Assembly: GCF_009498235.1 (NCBI RefSeq) | Contig: NZ_CP044205.1 | Coordinates: forward strand, 3,039,389 to 3,103,388 | Reading direction: 5' to 3' | Source: Candidatus Methylospira mobilis | Lineage (GTDB): Bacteria > Pseudomonadota > Gammaproteobacteria > Methylococcales > Methylococcaceae | Length of the DNA: 64,000 nt | Shown here: one piece after another, positions 28,288-37,520 of the stretch | How positions within the stretch are numbered: position 1 is the stretch's first letter | Layout: every line of letters starts with the position of its first letter | Made by a program: the position numbers and the translations under genes | Notes under the pieces: model-generated | Told to the model about the DNA's origin: nothing | What the model saw: the letters and a program-made list of their open reading frames with translations, nothing else | The model's database searches: none

Positions 28288-30633
28288 TCATAAAGAAGTA
28301 AAAGCTCCAACTTTAAACAGCCCATTATATACACGAGCACTATGCGTTGAAACTTTTGAACTTAACTTTTCAACTGCGCTATTTACCTGTACCACGCTCG
28401 ATTCTACTTTTTCAACTTTTGTACTTACCTGATCCAGGCTTGTTTGCACTTTTTTAACTTCAGTATTAATTTCTTCGGTGATCGCCGTTCTCTTCTTTTT
28501 CTCCGCCTCGGCTTTATCATCTTTAACCTGGGTAGATATAGTCGTTATATTATCCTGTATCGTTTTTAAACTCGTTTTTCGGGTAAACAGATTATTTTTG
28601 TTAAATTCAACCTTTGACTCACTGGTCTTGGTATTGAAAAGCTCGGCGCAGTTTCCCGTTACCGTCTTAAAGGTATCCCCCAGTATTACATCGGTCACGG
28701 TTCCTGTCACCGTTTTCGTCGCGGGCCCTCTTATGGACTCTGTTTTAGCTCCAATAGTAGAGCTCCATGTCCACCCGAAAATATCTTCGCGTTTAAAACC
28801 CACCACATTGGCTTTGTATCCGATAAGATAAGACGACATATACCCACCGAGGTAGGTTGAGGCCGCAGCGCCAACGACCGATGAAGTGTATTCGCCCCAA
28901 ACGATGGAGTTTGAAAAACCGTATATATTGGACCGTTTATCCTGACCGGTAAACGCCATGGTGCCTGACGTTTGCAAACCGATGCCGTCGTAAGTCGGAG
29001 TGCTGCTTGATTCAGCACCTACCCCTTTTGCCGCGTTGGGAGGCGCGCCTATACTAATTCTTGAACCGCATACCGGAGAAAATAAATGTACGCCCTGCTG
29101 CCCGTCCTGATCGTAAAACTCGAGACTGTTGCCGCCGCCTGTTTGTATCATCGCCTGTGTCTGATTTTCGTTTTTCACCAAATTCGGGTTAACCGAATTA
29201 TGAACAGCGCCGAGGATAACCGGCTTGTCCGGGTTGCCGTTTTCAAACGACAGTAACACCTCCGCGCCTTTATGCAGTGGGAAGTGCATGCCATGAGCCG
29301 AACATTCGTCACCCGGTCCGGCATAGGGACTCGCCATGCGTATCCAGGCGGAAGCCCTTGTTGCGCCTTTTTCGGTAATATCGTAAGGAAGTTGAACCTT
29401 GTATTCGCCAAACTCGTTAAGCTCGGCGTATTTACCATCGCCTTCCGCATCGATGACCGCGTTGAGCGTTCCTTCGATTTTCGGCCAGGGGTGCACAATT
29501 TCCGGCCTGAATTGCACTTCAGCAGGAATAGCGCTAAAGCTCGCCTGATAAAAATCATTGCCCGGGCTATCGCCCTGCACCGGCACATTCAGTCCTTCCA
29601 GCAACAGCCCGGCTTGTGATCCGCGATGGGATATCCGGGTCAGCAAATAGCGCTGATTAAAATCGGTTCGGTAATGACCCGCAAGCTCCATCAAATAACC
29701 GCAGCGCATCCCGGTCGCGCTCGATTCTCCGCCGAATTGCCGCCCGCGGCAAATCAGACCTTCCGCCCTGATTTTAGCCAGGGCCTGCGCCGCTTCGTTG
29801 GTCTTGACGTATAAACCGTAATAGGTGACTTCGCCTATACCCATGGGGTCGACCTGGGCGCTACCCTTGATTTCCAGCGAAGCTTTTTTATAATGGTAAT
29901 CCATTACCGTCACTTGTTTGGGTAGACTTTGTGCGAATAGATTAAAACTCTGTACCCGGCGGATACGGGTAATATCGGCGTCCAACTCACCAGCCGGCTG
30001 ATAATTCAATTTAATGACATGCGCATCATGATTCCTGAAGTTGTTGCCGAACACAACCTGTTCGCCGTTCTGCTGCTGGCTGTACCACCAATAAATACCC
30101 AGGTGCTCACACCATCGAGATAAGAAATCAAGATAACTTTCCTTGTATTGGCAGATAAAGCCTTGAGTATCATACCCGGCGGGCTGCATATAATTCAGGT
30201 TGTATTCGTTGCTGAACAGCCCGGCATTATCCATGACGGTTTTCAGTAATTCAGGCGGAGCTTTACTCAGATATACCTCGGACAAATGATACTGCGCCAG
30301 CCGCCATAGCTTGGGTACCAGCACCGCCTTGTAAAAAGTCCAGCCGCTAATTTGATGGAGTTGTTCGAAGGATTGGATCAGTCCGATATAACAGGTGTCC
30401 TTGCCTTGCGCTATGCCGTCGTTCAGTGTAAAACTTACTGAATGACCTATCAGCTTACGTTCGTCAATATCGTTACGAGACGAGACAAGCAACATATTGA
30501 AGCGGTAAAGTTCGGCCAGCGATTCTTCGCCTTCAAAACTCACTACTTCCAGCGTGGTTCCTGCGTTCAATTGCTCGCAAATGAACGAAAAACGGCGGTT
30601 GGAACCGGCTAATTGGCTATTCATACTCGACAT
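28288..30633 (-). CDS. tssI: Type VI secretion spike protein VgrG (TssI)
   Basis: A 781-residue spike protein. The gp27-like head opens with FSFICEQLNAGTTLEVVSFE; the gp5-like OB fold and needle carry the usual ARASAWIRMASPYAGPG then HGMHFPLHKGAEVLLSFENG and NPDKPVILGAVHN signature near residues 430-490. After the needle, residues ~665-765 form a helical, Lys/Glu/Val-rich coiled coil ending in a short hydrophobic tail (LFKVGAFTSL). No enzymatic C-terminal domain is recognised. A second Met three codons in (30624) could be the start. No tss/tag core genes are in the window, so it depends on machinery elsewhere. Confidence 0.93.
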   Translation of the reverse strand: MSSMNSQLAGSNRRFSFICEQLNAGTTLEVVSFEGEESLAELYRFNMLLVSSRNDIDERKLIGHSVSFTLNDGIAQGKDTCYIGLIQSFEQLHQISGWTFYKAVLVPKLWRLAQYHLSEVYLSKAPPELLKTVMDNAGLFSNEYNLNYMQPAGYDTQGFICQYKESYLDFLSRWCEHLGIYWWYSQQQNGEQVVFGNNFRNHDAHVIKLNYQPAGELDADITRIRRVQSFNLFAQSLPKQVTVMDYHYKKASLEIKGSAQVDPMGIGEVTYYGLYVKTNEAAQALAKIRAEGLICRGRQFGGESSATGMRCGYLMELAGHYRTDFNQRYLLTRISHRGSQAGLLLEGLNVPVQGDSPGNDFYQASFSAIPAEVQFRPEIVHPWPKIEGTLNAVIDAEGDGKYAELNEFGEYKVQLPYDITEKGATRASAWIRMASPYAGPGDECSAHGMHFPLHKGAEVLLSFENGNPDKPVILGAVHNSVNPNLVKNENQTQAMIQTGGGNSLEFYDQDGQQGVHLFSPVCGSRISIGAPPNAAKGVGAESSSTPTYDGIGLQTSGTMAFTGQDKRSNIYGFSNSIVWGEYTSSVVGAAASTYLGGYMSSYLIGYKANVVGFKREDIFGWTWSSTIGAKTESIRGPATKTVTGTVTDVILGDTFKTVTGNCAELFNTKTSESKVEFNKNNLFTRKTSLKTIQDNITTISTQVKDDKAEAEKKKRTAITEEINTEVKKVQTSLDQVSTKVEKVESSVVQVNSAVEKLSSKVSTHSARVYNGLFKVGAFTSL

Positions 30634-31235
30634 GCCTCATAATAGTATTAAAAAATCCATACAACTGTTCAGACTCCGCCCTGTATCCTCTTCAAAGAAA
30701 GCGAAACGGCGGCCTCATCGATTGTCCCACATGAAGCCCGCGCAATGCGAAATATGTGTTGGACCTTATCCACCAGAGCCGCTAAAGCCTTATCCGGGCT
30801 ACATTATTCTGAGGTTCCAGAATGGCAAGCGGACCACCGTTGAACAGCAAAGAGCAAATAACCATATAATTCATTGCGATATATTATTATTTATTGTTGA
30901 TTACGATGTAAAGTTTCTGTCTCATCCCGCCTTGATTCCATACTAGCATGGCCGCATCACCCAATGATGACAATTTCAAGACTCTCGCACGCTTGCCCAA
31001 CATGCGCACTTTACTTCCGGGAAGGAGTGATGCGATGTGAGGAAATCATTCTCCTATACCGTTGACATTCCACAGTCATCAATTGTTCCATGCCAGGTGG
31101 AGGGAAGCGCTGATTTATTCGAATCCACACTGGATCAATTAGGTAATATCAATGCTTTGAATTTCAGGTTTGCTAGAGAAAAAAACAAATCGCGTTTCCC
31201 TGGCTGAAATTGTAACCCGATATTTACTCAGGGTA
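30634..31235. other. Long spacer upstream of vgrG
   Basis: About 600 bases between two minus-strand genes, containing the vgrG promoter region. Only one short plus-strand frame (31037-31207, listed separately) has any coding look. No RNA gene or strong terminator seen. Confidence 0.5.
31037..31207 (+). CDS. Possible 56-residue protein or gene remnant
   Basis: Frame opens with GTG, 9 bases after GAAGGAGT, and encodes VRKSFSYTVDIPQSSIVPCQ onward to NFRFAREKNKSRFPG. Composition looks protein-like, but there is no homology I recognise and no conserved context. Could be a decayed fragment. Confidence 0.25.
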   Translation: MRKSFSYTVDIPQSSIVPCQVEGSADLFESTLDQLGNINALNFRFAREKNKSRFPG

Positions 31236-33137
31236 TTATTGATATTCCACCACTTCGAGATGATCGGGTTCGAGGGCGTTCTGATACCGTTCCCACATTA
31301 GTGTAAACGCTCGTTCGATGTTGCATGTAAAACGCACCGTATCGAACAAGGGATATACATGGAGATGCGCGGCCAGTTTTTGCTTGATTAATGCGAGGCG
31401 TTCTGGTTGTACGGCAAGATTGATCGCCAATGACCGGTAAGCGTCGTGCGAATGAACGATCAATTCAGGCAATCCCAGCGCATTAAGCAAACTGGCGGCC
31501 ACTCTGCCAGAAAACGTCTCCCCTAAACAGGTCAACACTGGTAAACCGGCTCTAAGCGCATCGCTCGCGGTAGTATGTGCGTTGTAATAAAGCGTATCCA
31601 AAAATATATCCGCCAACTTCTGCCGCGACAGATGTTCGGATAAAGACAGGCGCGGGGCGAATACGATGCGCTCCGGCATCACTCCATATTTCCTCGCCTC
31701 TTTCCGTAAATTTGAAGTCAGAACCGGACTGCCTTCCAGTAGCCATAATACGCTGTCATCGACCTGGAGAAGAATCTGCATCCAGAGTTGAAAAACATCG
31801 GGTGTGATTTTAAAGCTATTGTTAAAACAGCAATATACAAATGCATTTTCGGGCAATCCCGCATCCATACGGGTTGGACACTGTCCGGATAAAGGCTGAA
31901 GAGAGCTATTGACCTGATAAGTATGAGGCAAATAGACGATTTTTTCGCTATAAAAACACCGTTGATCGGTCGGAATCACGACAGGGTCGGCAATCAGGTA
32001 ATCAATATGGGAGACGCCCGAGGTGCCGGGATAACCGAGATAACTCGCTTGTATCGGTGCTGGATGCAACGCGAACAATCCGGGTCTGGCGTTGGTAGTA
32101 TAGCCGTTGATATTGATCGCAATATCGATTTCCAGTTGCCGGGCAATCGCCGCAATCTCCTGATCGGTTTTATCGCTGACGTCAATAAAACGATCAACTC
32201 CCGCATGAAGCCTCAGCCGCATTTCATCTTCGCCGGATTTCCCGTATGAAAATGCAAGTACCTCAAATCGATCGCGATCATGCTGCTCGAACAGCTCGGC
32301 GATCAAATAAGCGGTAACATGATTATGAAAGTCGGCGGAAAAATATCCGAGGCGGATTTTACTATGTTTGTAGCGGACAACTGCGCCAGACGAGATGGCT
32401 GGCTCAAGACCTCTTTCCCGCACAAAAATCCCGGCGCAACGTTTCTGCTGCTCCGGAGTCGAGGGTATTGTCAGCGCAATAAAGGGAGCCGTAACAGGCT
32501 CGCCCGCGTCTATACCGCTTAGTGCCGATGCGAAAAGCGCAGATATGCCGTCCCAGTCCGCGTCATGCATTTTACAGTGTATATACTGGCCCAACGCAAA
32601 AGGATAATAGGCATCGAGCGCAATGGCTTGCTGAAATAAAGGCGCGGCGTCAGCATAACGCCCTAATTTTACCAGCGCATTCCCGAGGTGGCTGTACGGC
32701 TCAGCCGAACCCTGGGTTAGCTCTATCACCTTTAGGTAGGCGGCAACCGCTTCATCATGCTGATTAAGCCCGGTGAGTACATTGCCCAGGTTATGGTAAG
32801 CATCAGCAAAACCGGGCGCCCATGCAATGGCTCGCCGATAGGCGGCTACGGAATCTTCATACCTGTGCAGCTCGCTCAGAGCGACGCCGAGGTTATTGCA
32901 GGCATCCGCGTAGCCGGGTTCAAGGGCGATAGCCCGTTGGTAGCCGGCTATCGCTGACTCGTTGAGTCCCTGCCGATGATAAGATAGCCCAAGCAGATAA
33001 TGGGATGACGCATGGTTTGGGTAGGCGGCGACGATGTTTTCGAGTAGCTTTGCAGCCTGTGTCGCGCTACCGCAGCAGCGCAGCAAACGCAACGCTTCAT
33101 TGAAATGAGCTTCAGCCTGCTCCGTATTCACGCTCAA
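31236..33137 (-). CDS. TPR protein with O-GlcNAc-transferase-like (GT41) domain
   Basis: A 633-residue predicted UDP-GlcNAc:protein transferase. TPRs fill residues ~8-200 (SSHYLLGLSYHRQGLNESAI; ADAYHNLGNVLTGLNQHDEA). The catalytic half shows OGT landmarks: LGYFSADFHNH, GYTTNARPGLFALHPAPIQA followed by SYLGYPGTSG, the lysine of CCFNNSFKITP, and YNAHTTASDALRAGLPVLT. It starts 6 bases after the corA stop, so the two may share a transcript though no functional link is obvious. Bacterial homologues modify proteins or take part in glycan synthesis; the target here is unknown. Confidence 0.88.
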   Translation of the reverse strand: MSVNTEQAEAHFNEALRLLRCCGSATQAAKLLENIVAAYPNHASSHYLLGLSYHRQGLNESAIAGYQRAIALEPGYADACNNLGVALSELHRYEDSVAAYRRAIAWAPGFADAYHNLGNVLTGLNQHDEAVAAYLKVIELTQGSAEPYSHLGNALVKLGRYADAAPLFQQAIALDAYYPFALGQYIHCKMHDADWDGISALFASALSGIDAGEPVTAPFIALTIPSTPEQQKRCAGIFVRERGLEPAISSGAVVRYKHSKIRLGYFSADFHNHVTAYLIAELFEQHDRDRFEVLAFSYGKSGEDEMRLRLHAGVDRFIDVSDKTDQEIAAIARQLEIDIAININGYTTNARPGLFALHPAPIQASYLGYPGTSGVSHIDYLIADPVVIPTDQRCFYSEKIVYLPHTYQVNSSLQPLSGQCPTRMDAGLPENAFVYCCFNNSFKITPDVFQLWMQILLQVDDSVLWLLEGSPVLTSNLRKEARKYGVMPERIVFAPRLSLSEHLSRQKLADIFLDTLYYNAHTTASDALRAGLPVLTCLGETFSGRVAASLLNALGLPELIVHSHDAYRSLAINLAVQPERLALIKQKLAAHLHVYPLFDTVRFTCNIERAFTLMWERYQNALEPDHLEVVEYQ

Positions 33138-33143
33138 ACACTC

Positions 33144-34253
33144 TCAAAGCCAGCCAACTTTTTTTAACCTGTGATACAGCCAAACACAGGAAAGACAAAC
33201 AAACCCCAGCGTCACCGGATAGCTGTATTGCCACTCCAGTTCAGGCATATACCGGAAATTCATGCCAAACAGACTGAAGACCATGGTAGGAATAGCCAGA
33301 ATGGCTCCCCATCCGGCCAGACGCTGCACTACTTCGTTCTGATCGACCGTAATCAGGGTGAGATTGACCGACATCGCTGCGGTCAACATTTCTCGCATGC
33401 TTTCCATGGACTGGTTAAGCCGCTTCACATGATCGTAAATATCCCGAAAATACAACCGCATATCTTTCGGAATCATCACAGAATGGAAACGCGTTAATGC
33501 GCTGCAGATATCCAGCAACGGAACCGCTGCCGCCTGCAGCAGCAGCATTTCGCGTTTGAGCTCGTAAAGTTTTACCAGGGTTTTCCGGTTAAAGCGCGAC
33601 TCGAAGATATCGGCTTCGAGCTTTTCCAATCGCTGCTGAAAATCGAGCAGCACCGGGCTATATTGATCGACAATTGCGTCCGTGATGACATAAAGCGGGA
33701 AACCGGGTCCTCTGGAAAAACCTTGCGGCGCGCTCTCGCAACGCGTACGAATCTTTTCGTAATTCAGCGTTGAGCCATGAGTAACGGTAACCAGGAACTG
33801 CAAACCGACAAAAACATGCGTCTCGCCGAAAACGACTTCGCCTCCAACCTGCGTCAGTTCGGCGGTCTGCAATACCACGAACAGCGTATCTCCGTACTCT
33901 TCCAGCTTGGGACGCTGTTGGGCCATTTGAGCATCTTCCACCGCCAGGTCGTGTAAACCGAACTCTTCCTGGATCTTTTTCAGCAACTCCTGATCCGGCT
34001 CATTCAGATCCAGCCAGACAAAACTGCCTTCCTGCAGTAACACATCGCTGATTTCGTCCAGCGCGATACTACATGCCACGTTGCTTTTTTTATAAGCCCT
34101 GCAGTTGACAACCATGGAGGCCATTGCGCCTGTTTCGTATCCAATAGCACTGCCTGCCGCCTCATGTGCAGACACTATGGCAAGCTTGTTTGGAACCCTG
34201 TCGTCAACCGGGGAGCCGGGTTTATCCCTGGTTTTCTTTTTAATCGACCCCAT
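33144..34253 (-). CDS. corA: Magnesium/cobalt transporter CorA
   Basis: A 369-residue divalent cation channel. A long cytosolic funnel domain leads to two C-terminal helices; the GMN signature is present (FSLFGMNFRYMPELEW) and the C-terminus ends LYHRLKKVGWL, as usual. About 40 extra hydrophilic residues precede the core. The ATG at 34253, behind AAAAAGGTACGGT, is chosen over an upstream TTG that lies in the preceding palindrome. Confidence 0.93.
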   Translation of the reverse strand: MGSIKKKTRDKPGSPVDDRVPNKLAIVSAHEAAGSAIGYETGAMASMVVNCRAYKKSNVACSIALDEISDVLLQEGSFVWLDLNEPDQELLKKIQEEFGLHDLAVEDAQMAQQRPKLEEYGDTLFVVLQTAELTQVGGEVVFGETHVFVGLQFLVTVTHGSTLNYEKIRTRCESAPQGFSRGPGFPLYVITDAIVDQYSPVLLDFQQRLEKLEADIFESRFNRKTLVKLYELKREMLLLQAAAVPLLDICSALTRFHSVMIPKDMRLYFRDIYDHVKRLNQSMESMREMLTAAMSVNLTLITVDQNEVVQRLAGWGAILAIPTMVFSLFGMNFRYMPELEWQYSYPVTLGFVCLSCVWLYHRLKKVGWL

Positions 34254-34282
34254 ACCGTACCTTTTTACCTCTGAAAACGACA

Positions 34283-34314
34283 ACGGGTCTGAGCGGCATG
34301 CCGCTCAGACCCGT
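34283..34314. terminator. 32-bp perfect palindrome between PiT and corA
   Basis: ACGGGTCTGAGCGGCA and its exact complement, directly fused. It lies 29 bases past the PiT stop codon and 30 bases before the corA start. Most simply it is the PiT terminator, with the run of A/T on each side; being perfectly symmetrical it could also be a binding site. Confidence 0.6.
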
Positions 34315-34343
34315 GTCAGGTTTATTTTTTACGGCAGCGCGCT

Positions 34344-35963
34344 TCAGGCGGCAGTAAAAATATTACGGAAAATTGCAAACAAAATACCGGACAACGCCAT
34401 AGAAGCAGGCAATGTCAAAATCCAAGCCGTCAGAATATTTCTGATTGTCGCCCATTGCAACCCTGATCCGTTCGAAGCCATGGTGCCGGCGACGCCGGAA
34501 GACAGCACATGCGTAGTGGAAACCGGCAAGCCCAGTACATCAGCCATGCCTATCGTCACGGCCGCCACCGTTTCCGCGGCAGCCCCCTGGCCGTAGGTAA
34601 GATGGGTTTTACCTATTCTCTCGCCAACGGTCACAACAATTCGCTTCCAACCGATCATGGTGCCCAAGCCCAATGCCAGCGCGACACCGACTTTAACCCA
34701 CACAGGAATAAAGCGCACGGCGCGGCCGATAGATTTACTGTAATCGGAAATTTCTTTCTTGTCCTCGGCAGATAGATTTATCGGATTTTTCTTTTCGAGT
34801 ATTTTGAGCGTTTCACTGACGATATACAGGTCGTTACGCAAGTTCGAAACCAGCTCTGTCGGCACATTCGCCAACGTCTTGTAATCGTTTACCCGCCCGG
34901 ATAAATCGCGGATGCTGTGCTGAAGCGCCGAAGTAGAGTTATCGTGCCATTTCTTATCGCGTACGGTCGCTTCAAGCGCACTTTTGGCATTTTCCGCCGT
35001 TACCGCGTTTTCAGGCTTGACGTATTTATCCAACAGTTGGACCGCCGCTTGCGAAGTTTTACGGAACTCATCCAAAACCGAAATATCCGGCGTTCTATTC
35101 AATGCAAACGCGGTAGGCACGACACCGACCAGGATCAGCATGATCAACCCCATGCCTTTTTGACCGTCATTGGAGCCATGAGCGAAGCTGACCAGGGTGC
35201 AGGTACCGATTAAAACGGAACGTATCCACAAAGGAGGTCCTTTTTTCGTGTCAGGCTCCTTGAACAACTGTTCGTTTCTTACGATTACCTTAAGCGCCAG
35301 CAACAGCAAAGCCGCAGCAAGAAAGCCGAAGATAGGGGAGAACAGCAGAGACAAACCGACTTCCGTCGCCTTGCTCCAGTTGACACCGCTGGTCAGCGTA
35401 CCTTCCGGAGCCAAAACCTGGTTTGCAATACCGACACCGATAATGGAACCGATCAGGGTGTGCGAACTTGAACTCGGCAAGCCCAGCCACCAGGTACCCA
35501 GATTCCATAGTATCGCAGCAAACAACAGCGCAAACACCATGGACATGCCCGCACCGCTGTTGACCTGAAGTATCAGCTCGACCGGCAAAAGAGAAACGAT
35601 GCCCCAAGCCACGGCGCCGTTAGCCATGTTGACGCCCAGAAAATTAAACGCTCCGGACCAGACCACGGCAAAATGCGGCGGCATTGAGCGAGTGTAAATA
35701 ACAGTCGCAACAGCATTCGCGGTATCGTGAAAGCCGTTGACAAATTCAAACCCAAGCGCAATAAAGAGCGCGGTCACCAGCAACAGCCAGGGCACAGCCT
35801 GCGCGACGCCCGCATCGGCAGCGTGCACTGCTTCGATCAGAGAGTAAACCACGTAAATGGCGCCTCCCAACAGGATCGATAAAATAAGGCCTAACCCAAA
35901 ACGCCCTAGCGATGAGTTCGACTGAAAAACCGGATGCGCTTCAGTTGCACTGGTAGCTGACAT
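34344..35963 (-). CDS. PiT-family inorganic phosphate transporter
   Basis: About 539 residues, a low-affinity metal-phosphate symporter. Both PiT repeats are visible: FVNGFHDTANAVATVIYTRS in the first, and GLPVSTTHVLSSGVAG in the second; FAHGSNDGQKGMG lies in the middle. A ~130-residue hydrophilic loop (VNDYKTLANVPTELVSNLRN region) makes it longer than E. coli PitA. The start MSATSATEAH (35963) follows GGGGATTGTAAT; an upstream frame to 36029 lacks a good site. Confidence 0.92.
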   Translation of the reverse strand: MSATSATEAHPVFQSNSSLGRFGLGLILSILLGGAIYVVYSLIEAVHAADAGVAQAVPWLLLVTALFIALGFEFVNGFHDTANAVATVIYTRSMPPHFAVVWSGAFNFLGVNMANGAVAWGIVSLLPVELILQVNSGAGMSMVFALLFAAILWNLGTWWLGLPSSSSHTLIGSIIGVGIANQVLAPEGTLTSGVNWSKATEVGLSLLFSPIFGFLAAALLLLALKVIVRNEQLFKEPDTKKGPPLWIRSVLIGTCTLVSFAHGSNDGQKGMGLIMLILVGVVPTAFALNRTPDISVLDEFRKTSQAAVQLLDKYVKPENAVTAENAKSALEATVRDKKWHDNSTSALQHSIRDLSGRVNDYKTLANVPTELVSNLRNDLYIVSETLKILEKKNPINLSAEDKKEISDYSKSIGRAVRFIPVWVKVGVALALGLGTMIGWKRIVVTVGERIGKTHLTYGQGAAAETVAAVTIGMADVLGLPVSTTHVLSSGVAGTMASNGSGLQWATIRNILTAWILTLPASMALSGILFAIFRNIFTAA

Positions 35964-36353
35964 ATTACAATCCCCAAAAAGTAATTGGTTGAGCTGTGAG
36001 TCGAAATTAACCTGCTTCATCTTAGCCATACACCATTACAACTTGATGACGGTCCAACATGACTGTAAAATTTTTGTAAAAATTTTGAGGCCGCACCTGT
36101 TGCGGCAGCGTACTTTTCCACCAAACAATTACCTGCCTCTGACAAAGGCGGGACGATCCCTTCAACCGGGTTTATTGATGATAACCCATATTTTATGACG
36201 CCTCCCAAATCGATCATGAGCGCTTTGGACAAAGAGACGTCCAATAAGATTGTTCCTTCTCATCAAGCAGGTTTTTTCAAGATTTGCTGTTGTGTATTGA
36301 ACGCAACTACCGAAGAATAGAATTAGACTCTATCCAGACCTTGGGAGTACACA
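35964..36353. other. Spacer between divergent PiT and heme-protein genes
   Basis: About 390 bases holding both promoters. Near 36063-36088 there are two ~11-bp direct repeats (TGTAAAATTTT, TGTAAAAATTTT), vaguely like a Pho box but poorly matched. No gene seen. Confidence 0.45.
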
Positions 36354-37076
36354 ATGCCCATCAACCTCAGCAACGTCAGTTTACCGGTAAAACTGCTGTT
36401 TTCAGGCTACCTGATGATTATCGCCATCGGCTACGGAATGGCGACCATCCAGATCCTGGTCACACATGGCATGGCGGACGGAAAATTCGGTCTATCCATA
36501 CAGGATATCGTTTACAGCTACTACGGCAACCGCTCAGGCTCTCACCTCGAAAGCAAGCTCAACGGCTCCATGAAAGCCAATGCGCCGGAACAGGATCGCT
36601 TTGCGCTGATACAATGGGTACGCAGCGGCGCAGGGGAGCGGGATTATCTCGACCATGCCAAGGCCATATTTGATACCCGTTGCGTTCCCTGCCACAACGC
36701 CGACGCCGGCGGACTGCCCGATTTCAGCCGGCTGGACAACATAAACAAATACACGCACCCCGACAGCGGCGCCACCCTGGCATCCCTCGCACGGGTGTCG
36801 CACATTCACCTGTTCGGCATCGTCTTTATTTTCATGTTTGTCGGCGGTATTTTTTCGCTGACTTCCGGGGTGCCGCTTGCCATAAAATGCACCGCCATCG
36901 TGACCCCTTTCGTATTTTTACTATTGGATATCGCATCCTGGTGGCTGACCAAGCTTAACCCGCATTTTGCCTGGCTCGTTATACTCGGAGGCGCCGGTCT
37001 CGCGATGGCTTTTGTCTTCATGTGGGTCGTATCCATGTATGAGATGTGGGTATTGCCCAGGTATTTACGCCGCTAA
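36354..37076 (+). CDS. Four-helix membrane protein with CxxCH heme c motif (paralogue 2)
   Basis: A 240-residue paralogue of the protein at 21658. Shared blocks: THGMADGKFGLSIQDIVYSY then YGNRSGSHL; the heme site CVPCHN (Cys110 to His114); LARVSHIHLFGIVFIFMFVG at TM2; DIASWWLTK at TM3. Topology is one helix, an extracytoplasmic heme segment, then three helices. It is preceded by a divergent PiT transporter and followed by clpS, neither of which hints at a pathway. Presumed membrane-attached redox protein. Confidence 0.8.
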   Translation: MPINLSNVSLPVKLLFSGYLMIIAIGYGMATIQILVTHGMADGKFGLSIQDIVYSYYGNRSGSHLESKLNGSMKANAPEQDRFALIQWVRSGAGERDYLDHAKAIFDTRCVPCHNADAGGLPDFSRLDNINKYTHPDSGATLASLARVSHIHLFGIVFIFMFVGGIFSLTSGVPLAIKCTAIVTPFVFLLLDIASWWLTKLNPHFAWLVILGGAGLAMAFVFMWVVSMYEMWVLPRYLRR

Positions 37077-37153
37077 AGATTTCAGTGCCATCAGGAGAAT
37101 GTAGTGATATATTTGCAACCAAAGCAAGTCCAGATGTAGAGGTTTAGCCTGAG

Positions 37154-37474
37154 ATGCCGGGGAATCCAGAAATCAAACACGACGAGGGCGCATCGCTGCA
37201 AGAAGCAGCCCCCAAACTCAAACGCCCTCCCCTGTTCAAGGTCATTCTGCTGAATGACGACTTTACTCCCATGGATTTTGTTATCCATATTCTGAAATCG
37301 TTTTTCAATATGGATGAAGCCAAGGCGACGCGCGTCATGCTGCAGGTTCACACGCAGGGGACGGGAGTTTGCGGCATTTTCAGCCGCGACGTGGCGGAAA
37401 CCAAGGTTCGTCAGGTTAACGAGTTTTCCCGCGAGCATCAGCATCCGTTGCTGTGTTCCATGGAAGAAGCCTGA
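37154..37474 (+). CDS. clpS: ATP-dependent Clp protease adaptor ClpS
   Basis: A 106-residue N-degron recognition adaptor. The disordered N-terminus is followed by the ClpS core [20 protein letters not shown], including the NDD and downstream hydrophobic pocket region and [20 protein letters not shown]. It delivers N-end-rule substrates to ClpA, encoded 46 bases downstream. Confidence 0.96.
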   Translation: MPGNPEIKHDEGASLQEAAPKLKRPPLFKVILLNDDFTPMDFVIHILKSFFNMDEAKATRVMLQVHTQGTGVCGIFSRDVAETKVRQVNEFSREHQHPLLCSMEEA

Positions 37475-37520
37475 GCCTGAATAGCTTACCGTTTAGTTTT
37501 TCAAAGAGGAGAACGCCATC

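Noticed and set aside
36063..36088. Pho-box-like direct repeats upstream of the PiT gene
   Set aside because: Only the GTAAA cores repeat; the CTGTCAT consensus is not met and the orientation is wrong for PiT. Could be an A/T-rich coincidence.
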